Assembly: GCF_018687715.1 (NCBI RefSeq)
Contig: NC_056758.1
Coordinates: 620,001-684,000, forward strand
Origin: Carya illinoinensis
Lineage: Eukaryota; Streptophyta; Magnoliopsida; Fagales; Juglandaceae
Reading direction: 5' to 3'
DNA length: 64,000 nucleotides
Under the pieces are notes generated by a model, which was not told the origin of the DNA, did not search any database, and was given only the letters and a program-made list of their open reading frames with translations. Each line of letters starts with the position of its first letter. Position 1 is the stretch's first letter. Shown here one piece after another: positions 11,021-23,500 of this stretch. Made by a program: the position numbers and the translations under genes.

Positions 11021-12417
11021 TGTTGCCCAGATGACTAACACAAGAGGGGATGTATTGAGTTATATTTAAAAATTAACAATTATAAATCAAATATACAATA
11101 TAAAATATAAACAAAATACGAAACAATAGTAAATATAAAGAGTATGGGTAAAATAGAAACAAACTCAGTATGTTAACGAGATTCGGCCCTACTGCCTATA
11201 TCCTCTCTTCAAGCTACTCATTGATGATTCTCAAATTCACTATTCAACCTCATCCAGGTAGAAATAGAAACTTATTACACATTTGAACAACACCGCTACA
11301 AATGATCCATGCAAAATACCCTCTACACTTATAATCACCTTATATGTGGTGATTCAATTATTCCATATGTAGAACACTTTCTATATGCACAAGGGTTATA
11401 CACACCCTTTTACTGATACAAGAACTGATAGTGAATAGGTTATCAAAAAACACTCATTAATGAGTGAAATACGAACAATACAACGCAAACTATATCTCTC
11501 TTAAAATGAACAAGGGTTAAGACTTAATGTTTAAAGAAGAGAAAATGAAAATTTTGAATGAATGTTGTATGCTCTTGGTGTTATAAATTTGAAACTCTAA
11601 AAAGATCTATTCATAGGCATAAGAAACTTCATATTCAAATTTGAGAATATTCACATGTCAAAGACAACATCATTCACTTTTCAAAAAATTCAAATAAAAG
11701 TTTTTTTTTTCAATTTGTCAAAGACAACATCATTCACTTTTTCAAAAAATTGAAATAAAAATTTCTTTTTTTAATTTTCAAATACAACATCATTCACTTT
11801 TCAAAGAATTCAAATGAAAGTTTCTTTTTTTTCAATTGTCAAAGACAATATCATTCATTTTTTAAAAATTTCAAACTTAATTTTTTTAATTTTCGCATAT
11901 GACAAAACGAGTACTATTTATTTTTCAAAATTTTCAAATAAAATTATCTAACTTTTGCGTAAGTCAAAAAGAGCATAAATTACTTTTAAAAATATTCAAA
12001 TAAAGAATGCACATGTGAAAGATGACAATCAATCATCTTTAATATTTTTAAAATTCAAACATTTAATCATGTTATGCACATGAGAAAGATGACAATCAAT
12101 CATATTTCAAAATTTTTAAATTTAATTTTCAAAATATTCATGCACATGTTGAAAATGTATTTTAATGTTTTATGATAAAATATTAATTTTGATCCTTAAT
12201 CCTAATTTTAAATTTTTCAAGAGATATACAATATTACTCTATAAGTTTTAATGTGAGTTTGTTACCTTCTTGCTCATGTTTGATTTTTTGATATGCTTAA
12301 CTCCATTATGTAGACAACTTGAGTTTAAGATTATTTTATTTTTTAAATTCGTTTATTATCATCAAAATCCATGTGTAAATATATAATTATATGAAACTTG
12401 AAATATTGGGTTCAATA
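11021..12417 (+). mobile_element. Solo LTR, 1397 bp, with 5-bp target duplication
   Basis: The element begins TGTTGCCCAGATGAC and ends with a TTCAATA that is TTCAACA in unit 1, so the original ends were TGTTG and CAACA. It is flanked by GTCCT at 11016-11020 and 12418-12422. Unit 3 has a single GTCCT at 38782-38786 with no insert, giving a clean empty site. No gag, pol, primer-binding site or second LTR is present, so it is a recombination-derived solo LTR. Superfamily cannot be fixed without internal sequence; Copia is my guess. Confidence 0.85.
11640..11890. repeat. Tandem repeat inside the LTR, about 60-bp unit, four copies
   Basis: The motif GTCAAAGACAACATCATTCA, followed by a run of C, T and A-rich sequence, recurs four times with small changes. 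The array lies wholly within the solo LTR and may vary in copy number between LTR family members. Confidence 0.7.
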
Positions 12418-13100
12418 GTCCTCATGAGCCGCAGCTCTCCGACACCTCCAAAGGCCACAAGTGCTTTATCAACAGTTTCGTTTCACCGAGATCTTCCAAA
12501 TCTGGACCATCCCATCTCCTTTCTACCAATATGTGGCTGCCTCGTGTCATCACAAGAGCTCGAGAACATAGATGATCATTGCCCACAGATCAGTCTACTC
12601 GATGCTGTGCTTTTTATTATATATTATCGTTTTTTCTAACCGATGATCTTGAATAAGGGACTATAGATCTCTCTAAAAATCATTTCAAGACAACAAATAA
12701 CAATGCACTCGCCACTCTCAGCTCTTTCAGCTGAGGTTCCACCGCTACTAGCGGTAGTTTCCTTGTTTGAAACTTTTTACAAACAGTTTATAACCGTCTT
12801 TTAAAATGGCATCCTCTTAGTAGGACATGGATGAAGACTAAGAAATTGATCGTAAAAATATTTTTTTTCCTTTTTATCCACCTCTTTACACTGTTATTCT
12901 GGAGTGTTTATTGGAAAACTCCATTCCCTCCTTATGTATTATATATTTTTTTAATAAAATTTACTCGCTTATTTGATAAAAAAAAAAAAGGAACCAAGAG
13001 TTTATGGTGATGTTGTACGTATGCAGCGCCGTTGTGCACTAGCTAATTATGGCTTGGCGTTGAAAGATACAGAGCTTATTAATTCTATACAAAAATTCTA

Positions 13101-13227
13101 TGTACAGTCATTTTTGCGGACTCTTTTGTGCACTTCAGTGATATAATTGGTTGTGTATTAAAAAAAAATTAATCCAGCTAAGCATATCAGTGGAGTGCAC
13201 AGAGAGTACGCAAAAGTGACTGTATGT
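13101..13227. mobile_element. MITE with ACAGTCA-type inverted ends, unit 2 copy
   Basis: The left end TACAGTCATTTTTGCGGAC faces a right end that reads backwards as TACAGTCACTTTTGCGTAC. The same insertion is at 1165-1290 in unit 1, and the site is empty in unit 3. Confidence 0.75.
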
Positions 13228-13835
13228 AGTATTACTCAATTTTATAACTATATATGGTGTCGATACAAGAGACAAGAGCCAAAAATAATTAATTTTGGCT
13301 AACTACTTTGAGACCACATGAGGAGCCATATGATGTTCCCGGCCTAGCTACATTCTCCCAAAATCAGTTTAATTAGAACATATATATATATATATATATA
13401 TAAATATATATTATTCTAGTGTTTGCAGCGTATAAAAATCATTTTTATTTTACTCACTCAGGTTAGATATAGCATAGTACGTAACATCTCACAATTATAA
13501 TGTTTGCAAATAAAAACTATCATTATTTATAAATAATCGTTAAAACAAAATAGTATATATAAATTAAAATATGTTTATATCAAATAGGAAATATTGTCGT
13601 TCGATTTTAAAATAGAACTTACAACCTATTTACAATTTTTAATAAAATAATATATATTTTTTTAAATATTTATACACATCAAATTACTAAAATAAAAGTC
13701 CAATTAAAATTTTAAAAAACATATGATTTTAGGCCATACTTCTTGACAAATGGTTAATCTATATATCCTTGTTAAATTTTAAGAATCCAATGACAATTGG
13801 CAATGATTTTAGATCCTTGTCCATCATGTCCAGGC

Positions 13836-14494
13836 TAGGGGTGTCAAATCGTGTTAACGGGTTGTGTTCGTGTCGTGTCAAATCGTGTTAACGGCTCATA
13901 TAGGTCAATCCTAACCCGACCCGTTAAGCTTATCGTGTCAAAATCTCAAACCTTAACACGACCCATTAACATAACGGGTCGTGTCGTGTCAACCCGTTTT
14001 GACTCATTAATAAATATTACGAAATATGTTTTTTTATAAATAAACAAATAAATTAAGAAAATATTACGAAATAGGTTAATACAACACAACACAACTCATT
14101 TTAAACTATTTATATAAATGGGTTGAATATGCTTGAAATTAACCTTTTTAACCTGATTAAATTTAGAATAATTTTATATAAATGTTAAAATTACAATATC
14201 TATAAAAATTATAAAACTAATTATAAGTCTAAAACTACAATCCAAATAATAAAAATATTGAAATTGAAATTCTAACAATTTTATTTTTAGATATAAGGGT
14301 ATAATTGTAACTTTAACTTTCTAACGTGTCATAACGGGTCAAAACGGGTTAACCCGTTATCAACCCGTTAAGCAATCGTGTCTTAACGGGTCAACCCGTT
14401 TTGACCCGAACCCATTAAGACTAAACCCTAACCCGCTATTATCGTGTCGTGTTCGTGTTGGGTTAACGGGTCGTGTGACATATTGCCACCCCTA
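13836..14494. mobile_element. hAT-type non-autonomous element, 659 bp
   Basis: The ends are TAGGGGTGTCAAA and, read backwards from the right, TAGGGGTGGCAA. The flanking 8-bp repeat GTCCAGGC (13828-13835 and 14495-14502) occurs once in units 1 and 3. Eight-base duplications and TAGGGGTG ends are typical of hAT elements. The interior repeats the motif AACGGGT and its complement many times, as in transposase-binding subterminal repeats. There is no transposase ORF. Confidence 0.88.
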
Positions 14495-14537
14495 GTCCAG
14501 GCTGATGCATGCTTCCTTGCTAATTATTTATTGGTAG

Positions 14538-14577
14538 ATAGATATATATATATATATATATAGATATATATATATAT

Positions 14578-14614
<37 letters not shown>
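14538..14614. repeat. (AT)n microsatellite with GATA interruptions
   Basis: This is a long TA run broken by TAGATA. The equivalent site in units 1 and 3 is a much shorter TA run, so it is length-variable between copies. Confidence 0.85.
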
Positions 14615-14616
<2 letters not shown>

Positions 14617-14699
14617 ATAAATAATTATTCGTAGATATTTTGTTTTTTGAAGATAGTGTGGATAGGGTTGCAGATAGTCCTCGTAGAGATAAATACATA

Positions 14700-14922
14700 G
14701 GGCTTTGCTAGATACAGTCGGGAAATACAGTCGGCGTGCAGTCGGCTATACGGAATGAATAATAAAAAATTATAAAAAAATTATTTTATATTTAGGGGGA
14801 CCTACATGAATAAAAAAAAGTTATAAAAATAATTTTTTTTTTCATGTAGGTCCAGTATTAATTCACTTTTTTCTTCACGACTGCACGCCGACTGCATTTC
14901 CTAACTGTAAAAAGTATTTCTC
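14700..14922. mobile_element. 223-bp MULE-type MITE whose ends match the large MULE
   Basis: It is flanked by the 9-bp repeat AAATACATA (14691-14699 and 14923-14931), single in unit 1. Both ends carry inverted copies of about 47 bp containing GGAAATACAGTCGGCGTGCA or close variants. The right end of the large MULE at 25015 reads backwards as CAGTCGGGAGATGTAATCG followed by CATGCAGTCGG, which lines up with the CAGTCGGGAAATACAGTCG and CGTGCAGTCGG of this MITE. It is therefore likely a deletion derivative mobilised by the same transposase family (inference from shared ends). Confidence 0.82.
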
Positions 14923-16549
14923 AAATACATATCACCTATTATCATATATATATATATATATATATTAATATAATAGCTCAGTAACCAATGCCAAAGTCAA
15001 AAACCCTATTTCTCACCTCAAATAGCTCCCTCGAACCGATAATAAGGCGCCATATCTCCTCTCTCTCTCTCTCTCTCTCTCTCTGTAACCGAGTGGCCGA
15101 ACTCACTTCCCAGTCCCAATCATGGCCGATTCGAAGAACCTCCACTCAGCTTCACGAAACAAGGCTTCTAGCGAAAAACAAAACAGATGGTCTTTCACGG
15201 TTTTTATGGCGGTATTGCTTCCCATTTTTGCCGCCATAGTTATGTATCAACTGGACTCGTTCGATCCGGCTCCTCTACCCCCGGACCTGCTGACTCGGTA
15301 CGTTATTTCCGTGCCGGCAAGTAACAATCGTATGCTCCGAGGATCGGAGCCCTTGGGTGCGGGCCACTTGTTGGGACCGGAAGATGTCGCTTACGATCCC
15401 ATATCCGGAGTCATTACACGGGCTGTGCAGATGGGTGGATCAGCCGGGTCACGTTGAACGACTCGACTGTGCAGAAATGGATAAACACCGGCGGCAGACC
15501 GTTGGGAATCGCTGTTGTACGTGACGACGAAGTCTGGGTTGCTGATCCCGTAAAGGTAATTAAACAACTAAACACTGATCCGTCGTTGACGGTTAGGTAC
15601 TGCGGATCAGACTTGTCCAGAATTATGGCAGCTCGCCGGTGGACACCTGCAGGTACGTCACTCCAGTCTTTGACTTACAAAATCTACATAGATTCCATGC
15701 CTCGAAAAGAAGGAAAATAGGGTCACAACCCTCCTTATAAAAAAAATACATAACATTAATATTATGTATAATACATGTTTAATAATTTTTTAAAAAAATT
15801 AATTGACTTATAAAAATATCTAAATCATATCACATCAACACAAACAACGAAAAAATAATAATTAAAACGAAGAGTACTGTTATGAATTGTTTCACTTTAT
15901 TTTTTATATTAATGAGATCTGGCCATGAATATGTAATTTGCAGGGCCTCCTGAAGGTGAAAGCGGCAGATGGGACAGTGGAGCTGTTGACAGATGAGGCT
16001 GAGGGACAAAAATTCGGAACGACAGACGCAGTAGATGTAGCAGATGATGGCATGGTTTATTTTACAGATGCCTCGTATAAATATGGATTGCATGAGTTCA
16101 TTTGGGATTTTTTGGAGGGTAAGCCCCACGGTAGACTTCTGAGTTATGATCCAGTGACCAAGAGAACAAAGGTGCTGGTTCGCAATCTCTACTATGCTAA
16201 TGGAGTGGCAGTCTCGCCTGATCAAAATTATGTGATTTTTTGCGAAACCTTAGCGTATGTACTTAATCGCTAATAATTTCCAGTCTTGCATGCAGGCATA
16301 TATGCTTTAATTTCATGTTAGTATGAACTCCTTAAGTACTTTTTGTTTATAATGATTCCAATTATATTAATGGGTCACTAATGCGCGCAGGAGAAGGTGT
16401 AGGAAATATCATATACAAGGCAAGGAAAAAGGAAAAGTCACCGAGTTTATTGATCATCTACCGAAAAACTCTGGATGCAATCGTGTTGAGCAGTCGGCAT
16501 GCAAACGGCTTCGCTGACGTGGATAAAACGGAAACGCTCCGTTTTGGTT

Positions 16550-17480
16550 TTTAAAGTCAGAAGCCCCTCGATTCAACTGCCTTCCTTCAAGTCCTTGATG
16601 CAATCGTCTTCATTTAATTTTTTGTTTCCCTCTCGTCTTCATTTAATTTCCCTCTCGTCTTCCCCGTGATAACAGCTCATCGTCTTCCCCAAATGCTCGA
16701 AACGTCCCTCGATTCCTTTCCCTCCTCAGAAGCCTAGAAGCCTCAACATTCCTTTCCCTCCTCTCTCGTCTTCCCCAAATGAACGAAACGCAGGATTCTG
16801 AATAAGTCCCACCCATGCCCAGAAGCCCTCGATTGAAATGCCCTCCTGTCTCGTCTTCCCCAAACTGTCGAAACCCTCGATAAAATTTCAGTCCCTCAGA
16901 AGCCCAGAAGCCCTCGAGTCATCTAACTCCTCTCATCGTCTTCCCCAGATTCCAAACCCTAGATTTGTTTCCCTTCACTCATCGTCTTCCCCAAATTCCA
17001 AACCTTAGATTTGTTTCCCTCCTCTCATCGTCTTCCCCAAATTCCAAACCCTAGATTTGTTTCCCTCCTCTCATCATCTTCCCCAAATGCGAAACCCTAA
17101 ATGCCTCTCATCAGATTGACGAAACCCTCGATTGAGTCCCTCTAATCGTCTTCCTTCCATCTCCCCCGATTCAGTCCATCTCAATCGTCTTCCCAAAGCC
17201 TTGAGTCAGTCAGTCCCTCTAATCATCTTCCCTCTCCCTCGATTCTGTCCCTCTCATCGTATTTCCCTCTCCGTCTCTCTGTCTCTCTTCTTCTCTCATT
17301 CCATTGCTCGAGTACATCATGATCTCATTCCTTTCGTAGTCTCAAAGGTGACCGAACCAAAAAATTTGCAAAACCCTAACCCTAATCAGCCTAGACCTAA
17401 CCCTAACCATTTTCAAAACCCTAAGTCATCATCCCAAACCGAAACCCTAGCCCTGTTTATACCTAGATATAACCTTAACT
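16550..17480. repeat. Pyrimidine-rich degenerate repeats at the left side of the MULE
   Basis: Variants of CTCATCGTCTTCCCCAAATT and of AAACCCTAGATTTGTTTCCC recur many times, most regularly between 16940 and 17100. At 17370-17450 several AAACCCTAA telobox-like motifs occur. A 121-codon frame at 17132-17497 is a by-product of the low-complexity sequence. The likely role is a subterminal transposase-binding or promoter region for the GRF ORF, but this is inference. Confidence 0.6.
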
Positions 17481-17544
17481 TTTCATCCCGAAACTGACAA
17501 TCAGTCGGCCGTGTCCAGGTTATTTCATATCATATTTTTAAATT

Positions 17545-17870
17545 ACTGTATTTGTATGATTGGATTTCTGTATTTTAGGATATTTTTAGTTTTGTATTTC
17601 TGTAGTTTCTGCGAAGCATAATATTCTGTAATGAATATTGGGAGTTGATAAAAGAAATCTGTTATGAAATCTGTTATGAAATCTGTTATGTTTATAAAAG
17701 AAATACTTGAATATCCACTGTTTTTAGTATTTGTATGATTGGATTTCTGTATTTTAGGATATTTTTAGTTTTGTATTTCTGTAGTTTCTGCGAAGCATAA
17801 TATTCTGTAATGAATCCGGGGGATGATAAAAGAAATCTGTTATGTTTATAAAAGAAATACTTGTCAAAAA
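17545..17870. repeat. Two-copy tandem duplication, about 180 bp
   Basis: A segment starting ATTTGTATGATTGGATTTCT and ending near ATATTCTGTAATGAAT occurs at about 17550 and again at about 17729. The following AAAGAAATCTGTTATG tail is also repeated, with an extra short triplication in the first copy. No coding content. Confidence 0.8.
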
Positions 17871-18109
17871 ATATTTTTAAAATAAATATGTTTTTGGTCC
17901 GGGTGGTATGTTTTTGTTGATCAGTAATGTAAATGGTGGATGGAGAGGTACACACACACATGCTTATAACCTAGCCACCTAACATTAAATTTATTTGGCT
18001 CAGCTTCTTGATTTATGCGTCTGAGTACTGAGAAAAAGCTGGCTGTTGATAGGTTAGCAATAAATATCTGATGGACACAACCTTCTTCCTCATATTTGAT
18101 TGTATCAGT

Positions 18110-18800
18110 TGGGATTGGGCACCATATATGGTACCCAAATCCTGTGCCTCATATCCTTGTTTCACTTAACCCATTTATAATTGGGATTGACATACTGCTT
18201 TTAATGCCTTGTTTCACCTAACTGTTTGCAATTGGGATTGACTTATATCACTGTTAACCCTGTTTCACTTAACTGTTTTCAATTGTGATTGACATACTGC
18301 TTGTGTATTATTCTGTTTCACTTAACTGTTTTGTGTTGGGATTGACTTACATCTGAAATAACCCTGTTTCACTTAACTGTTTTCAACTGTGATTGACATA
18401 CTGCTTGTGTATTATGCTGTTTCACTTAACTGTTTTCAATTGAGATTGGAAAACTGCTTGTAATGCCCTGTTTCACCTAACTGTTTTCAATTGGGATTGA
18501 CATGTATCTCCTAGAACCTGTTTCACTTAACTGTTTGTTTTTGTTTCACTTAACTGTTTTCAATTGGGATTGACATATATCAAATTGACATACTGTAGAC
18601 ACTTTACTGTTTTCAATTGGGGATCCGTGCTTGACATACTGCTTATAAGGCCCTGTTTCTCAAAACTGTTTTCAATTGGGATTGACATTATGCCCTTATT
18701 ATACACGTCTTTTTACTTAACTGTTTTCAATTGGGATTGACATATATCTGTTTTTATACCCATTGTTTTACTTAACTGTTTTCAATTGGGATTGACATAT
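18110..18800. repeat. Minisatellite, about 60-bp unit, roughly eleven copies
   Basis: The core CACTTAACTGTTTTCAATTG, followed by GGATTGACATA and a variable spacer, repeats with substitutions. It lies just before the GRF ORF inside the MULE. The unit contains no dyad, and the spacers are not independent sequences, so it is not a CRISPR array. Confidence 0.85.
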
Positions 18801-18923
18801 ATTCCTGTAACTTGTTTATGAAATGCCATAGCTGCTGTGTATATATCTGAGACCAAATTTATCCCAATACTGCCTTATATACTGATTTGAATGCTCGTTT
18901 TACTACAATATCCATGATAGCAA

Positions 18924-19334
18924 ATGAGTTCTGCTTCTCATTCCGGATCAAGTTTTGAGAGACCACTTTGCTATTGTGGCTCCCAAGCGAAGCTACGGAT
19001 TTCTGGAAAAGCAAACTCTTTTGGTAGAAGATTTTTCAATTGTCCAAACTATAAGATGAAAAAACAATGTGACTTTTTCGAGTGGATTGATATTCAAAGT
19101 GAGCAGAACAGTTGCTGTAAGATGACGTTGGAGCTAGCTGAATGGAGGCACGACAGGGTACTTCAATTGCGGCTACGCAGCGAGGAAGCGAAATATGTCG
19201 CATTGGAGAAGAAGTACAAGGGAGTCGTCAATTTGCTGGGATTGACATGGTTTTTCATAGTAACTTTTTGTGCTGTACTTTTAGTGTATCCAGTGTCTTG
19301 TAACCTATCTCAACCAATGCTACGACTGATGTAG
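18924..19334 (+). CDS. GRF-type zinc-finger protein with C-terminal membrane segment (MULE cargo)
   Basis: This is an intact single-exon ORF of 136 residues starting MSSASHSGSSF. Residues about 17-54 form a zf-GRF domain: the ligands appear as CYCG, then GRRFFNCPNY, then CDFFEW. Residues about 60-98 are charged and helical, and about 100-126 are strongly hydrophobic (LTWFFIVTFCAVLLVYP), a likely tail membrane anchor. The layout matches plant proteins labelled At4g04775-like. GRF fingers in other proteins bind single-stranded nucleic acid; the role of this short membrane-linked form is unknown. It lies within the MULE termini and converges with the transposase, so it could be a captured host gene or an accessory gene of the element. 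The frame is open with no obvious damage. Confidence 0.82.
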   Translation: MSSASHSGSSFERPLCYCGSQAKLRISGKANSFGRRFFNCPNYKMKKQCDFFEWIDIQSEQNSCCKMTLELAEWRHDRVLQLRLRSEEAKYVALEKKYKGVVNLLGLTWFFIVTFCAVLLVYPVSCNLSQPMLRLM

Positions 19335-20593
19335 CCCTTTTTTGGCCTGTTTGAATGTGACTGTATCAGTTGGAATGTATTGGTCGACTTGTGTCATATG
19401 TAAAACCGAACTGGACTTTTGGGTATGTTTTTGAAAAGGGTACTTCATGAGCCTTTCTCAAGTTGGTCATTTTGGCCTCATTTGTATGACTGTAATGAGG
19501 AATTCCTGTATATATGTCGCTCACTGTCTTAGTAATTTGTGATTTGTATTGCAAAGAACAATTTGGAGGAACTTGAAATAAAGAAACTGTTTTTATTTGT
19601 ATGTTCTAACTTCTGCCCAGCAACTTGTATGAATTAATGCTCTTAATAAACTGTTTCATTATTTCAGTTATAATAGCTTGGTCATTTCCAGATGTTGGTT
19701 TTACTTTCAGCTGGTATGCCATTAATCTGGCCAGTGCTGCAATTAGTAGTTAGAACATTGCAGAGACCAAATGACCACACTAGTCTGGCCAATTTAGCCT
19801 TTTTGAGCCATACACGCCTGAACTTAAATACACCCTGTTACTGCGTCAAATTCCAGCCCACGTGAACTACCATTACACCATCCCGATTGACACAAATTCC
19901 GGTAACCCATACATGACCTGCTTATAATCCGGCCACGTCAAACACAAATAGAATGGTGCATACTTTTCACCATCAACACCTGAATAAACCATGAATACTT
20001 TTCAACGTCAACACCTCAATAAAACATAGCTTTCAAACGAATCATGTGTCTAGCCTCATTCATGAGCCACATTGGCAACCATTGCCAAAATTTACAAGAA
20101 ATGAATTACAACATAAATTTTCAAAATTTACAAAAATACAAAAATATGCCCTGGCCTGTTTTGAATAGCTTTTCCACCAACTTATCCTGTTTTCCACATA
20201 CATAATTACAGTGCTTTTCTTTACAAAAAAAACTTCCAACAATTTTTAAGGGCTACGCATCAAAGATATCTAATATACCCTTTCTTCTCTCAACCATTAA
20301 CCGCATTGTCGCTATTCTTGTGACCCATCTCCACCCAATGAGTGCTGATTGTGCGCCATCCAATCATAAAATATCTGATAGCAAAAATGTGAGAAAATAT
20401 TCAGTCATCTCCAATAAATATTAGAATCTAATATATGCATGTATATTATCTTACACTTTCTGGACTATCAATAAAGGGATGATATTGCTCGGGTCCACTA
20501 CTGTTAAAAGGTGAGCTGTCTCGAACTCCCTGTTTATTTTCAGACAAATCCTATCAGATTACAAATATTGAAACCCGTATCAAACCATAGCTT

Positions 20594-23500
20594 TTATAAG
20601 AACAATCGGTCTAATAACTGAACTTGGCCAGGATTGACACAAATATCTACTCCCGATGGCCCAAATAAATTCCTGCGTGTGTCCAGTGCTGCAATATCTT
20701 CGTCATGAAATAAATTCATACACGTTCCAATGGATGATGTCTCTCTCTCATGTCGCTACCAATTAAGGAAATAAAAAACTGCTCTATTACATTATTTACA
20801 AAAATAAGACAACTCTTGCAAAACCCATGAGCGTATAAACTCGAACCTGTTTGCGTTTTCCTTCAACTTGTTGTTTGGCTTGTTTGGCTTGTTTGGCTTT
20901 AACCTTCCGCATGTCTATCTCCATCCTAGATGCTCTTCTAAGAGATGGGGGTCTTCCCTTCCCTCTGACAATACGTGGACTTTTCACTTGTTGTGAACTA
21001 CCAACTGCAGTATCCTGTGTCGTAAATACAGGTTCCGAACCTGTATAGGCCAAAGAACATGTTAGATAGGACATAAATACACAAGCAATAGTTAATGGAT
21101 TTTATAACTTCCATTATTGTAGTAAATACACAACAAATAGGTTTGTCACTTTTGAACCTGTCTCGGCCATAGCCAAGGGGCGTTGGTATTGACGATATAA
21201 TCCAGTCATCTCATTTATCCTCTTCTTTGCATCTTCAAATTGCTCATTAGAATCCACAGCATAATCTATCATCTCGTAGCACATATTCAGAAGAATTGTG
21301 TGTCTATTACCATTTGGCCTCTGATCCCCTGCATCGTAGCTACTTCGGATTGACGTGTATCTCCTCTTGATGTCCTTCCTCCATCGGTCCAAAATGTACT
21401 GGTTTGGCAATGATTTTATACCCATTGTTTTGAATACAGCCAGGATATGTCTACACAGTATCCCCCTCATCTGAAATAACCCACATGAGCACTTTGCATT
21501 GCAGTCATCCACATTAAAATCCACTGAATATGTAACCTGTTTTGTGAACTCCTGAATACGAACTTCATCCTCTAATACATAAGCGCTAGTTACGCCATCA
21601 GAACTGTGTAGCTTAATTTCCAAATCAAGCATGCCTATGACTTGCTGTTGAACTTCCTTAAATTTAGCATTGGTGTACAAGGATTGAAATTTCTTCTCAA
21701 TTGGGGATCTAGATACGCAGGGAATGGTGCCGCTAAATGACTGGAATTCCGCTTGATTTTCATTTTCAATTTTCTTCTTCAATGCATTGTCAAACTGGTC
21801 GACAAACTCCTTCAAGTTGGTCTTCGCATGGATGTAACCATCAAAAAAAGCATTCATACTCTCGCTTCGCTGTGTTGTACTCATTCCCGCCCAAAAGTGC
21901 TCTTTTAGGAAAACCGGTACCCAATGCTCACGCTCATTGTATAAACTTGTCAACCATGCATTCTCATGTAAGTCGTATGTGTTAATAAAACCGGCCCAAC
22001 AGTTTTCAAACTCCTGAACAGTTTGTGTGTCGTACACACATTTCATCAGCTCGGTTTTCAGCCCACTTCTATAGGTGGCATACGATCCAAGCTTCTCGGG
22101 GACTTTCTTAAGTATATGCCAAAGGCAAAATCTATGTCGACTTTCAGGAAAGACAATAGCAATTGCATTTTTCATTGCTCTGTCTTGATCAGTGATAATT
22201 GCCTTTGGTGCTATTCCATCCATACACTACAACCATGTTTGGAACAGCCATGTAAATGTCTCCGTGTCCTCATTGGAAATCAATCCAGCTCCTAACAGAA
22301 TCGACTGCCCGTGATGGTTTACACCGACAAAAGGTGCAAAGGGCATCCCATACCTATTAGTCAGGTATGTGGTGTCGAATGTCACGACATCACCAAAATA
22401 CTGATAAGCAGCCCGACTTCGTGGATCTGCCCAAAAAACATTTTTTAACCGCCCTTCATCGTCTAAATCCATCAACGCAAAAAAACCGTTATTCTTGTAC
22501 TGCATTCTCATAAAATAGTCACGAAGTGCTCCAGCACCACCTGCACCAAGTCGCAGATGACGGGCTTTGTCGATGTAATTGCGACAATCTTTTTCCAAAA
22601 AAGGGAGGTTCTCAAAGCCACCTGCGCCAACCACAAGAGATCCATAACTCTTGTTCATTCGGATGCCAGCTAAATCATTTGTGTCTAGGACTCTTTTAAC
22701 AGTTTCACTAACTGCTCTATTGCATCGAAAGAAGCAGGATTTTTGAGGGCTGATTACATGATTATGTGTATTATTCACTGTTGTCAACCGCATCTTCCCC
22801 TCAATTCTTAGTGCATTAATCCGGGCCTTACAATCCGTCTTTCCCGTCGGACATGGCATTGCAGGATTAGAACTCTTAATCCGGGCCTTCCCTCCCCGTG
22901 CACAACCAAGAGTAACATATCTCACACCGTGATCGTCAGACCTCTCACTCCTTTGTGTCATCACCCCAAACCCACATCTTTTTGGATACTGCTTATAATA
23001 GCTCAACAGATCTTCAAACGAATTGAACTCCATCCCTGATTTTGGCTCTTCAAAAATATCATCACCATCTGATGATGTCACTACATGTGGTGTACCAGGG
23101 GAAACAGGTTCAGTTACAGTCTCAACTGGTCTATCCAACAGTATTTCTTCATCAACTCTAGCGGCGGAAGTACATGGTGCTTCAGTTTCAAATGTGTCCG
23201 GTCTATCCTCTTCAGCAAATCTTGCGCTCGTCGCGGCGCTTGTACTCATAAATGGCCTTGGAGGTCCCATTCCATATTGAAATGCATATCCAACGTTTTG
23301 CTTCACAGGAAAGAAATAAAATATAAATAATATAAATTATAAATTCATGCAACTTGTAGGAAAAGCACCACAATGTTGCTTACGTGATAATTGCCATCTA
23401 CATACGGCATGAAAGGTGGTGACCATGCAGGAACTGGTCCAAAATAACCATGCATGGGCGTTGGAAAGTTTTGTAGACTAGTTTGACTGATACCCTAACA

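Noticed and set aside
17360..17450. Telomere-like AAACCCTAA motifs as an interstitial telomere
   Set aside because: Only a few scattered motifs, mixed with other sequence; better explained as teloboxes or degenerate repeats.
17132..17497. 121-codon frame inside the MULE
   Set aside because: Pro/Ser/Asn-rich sequence produced by pyrimidine-rich repeats and telobox-like motifs; no family resemblance.
18110..18800. Possible CRISPR-like array
   Set aside because: This is eukaryotic DNA inside a MULE. Repeats are degenerate, spacers irregular and partly related, and no cas genes are present.
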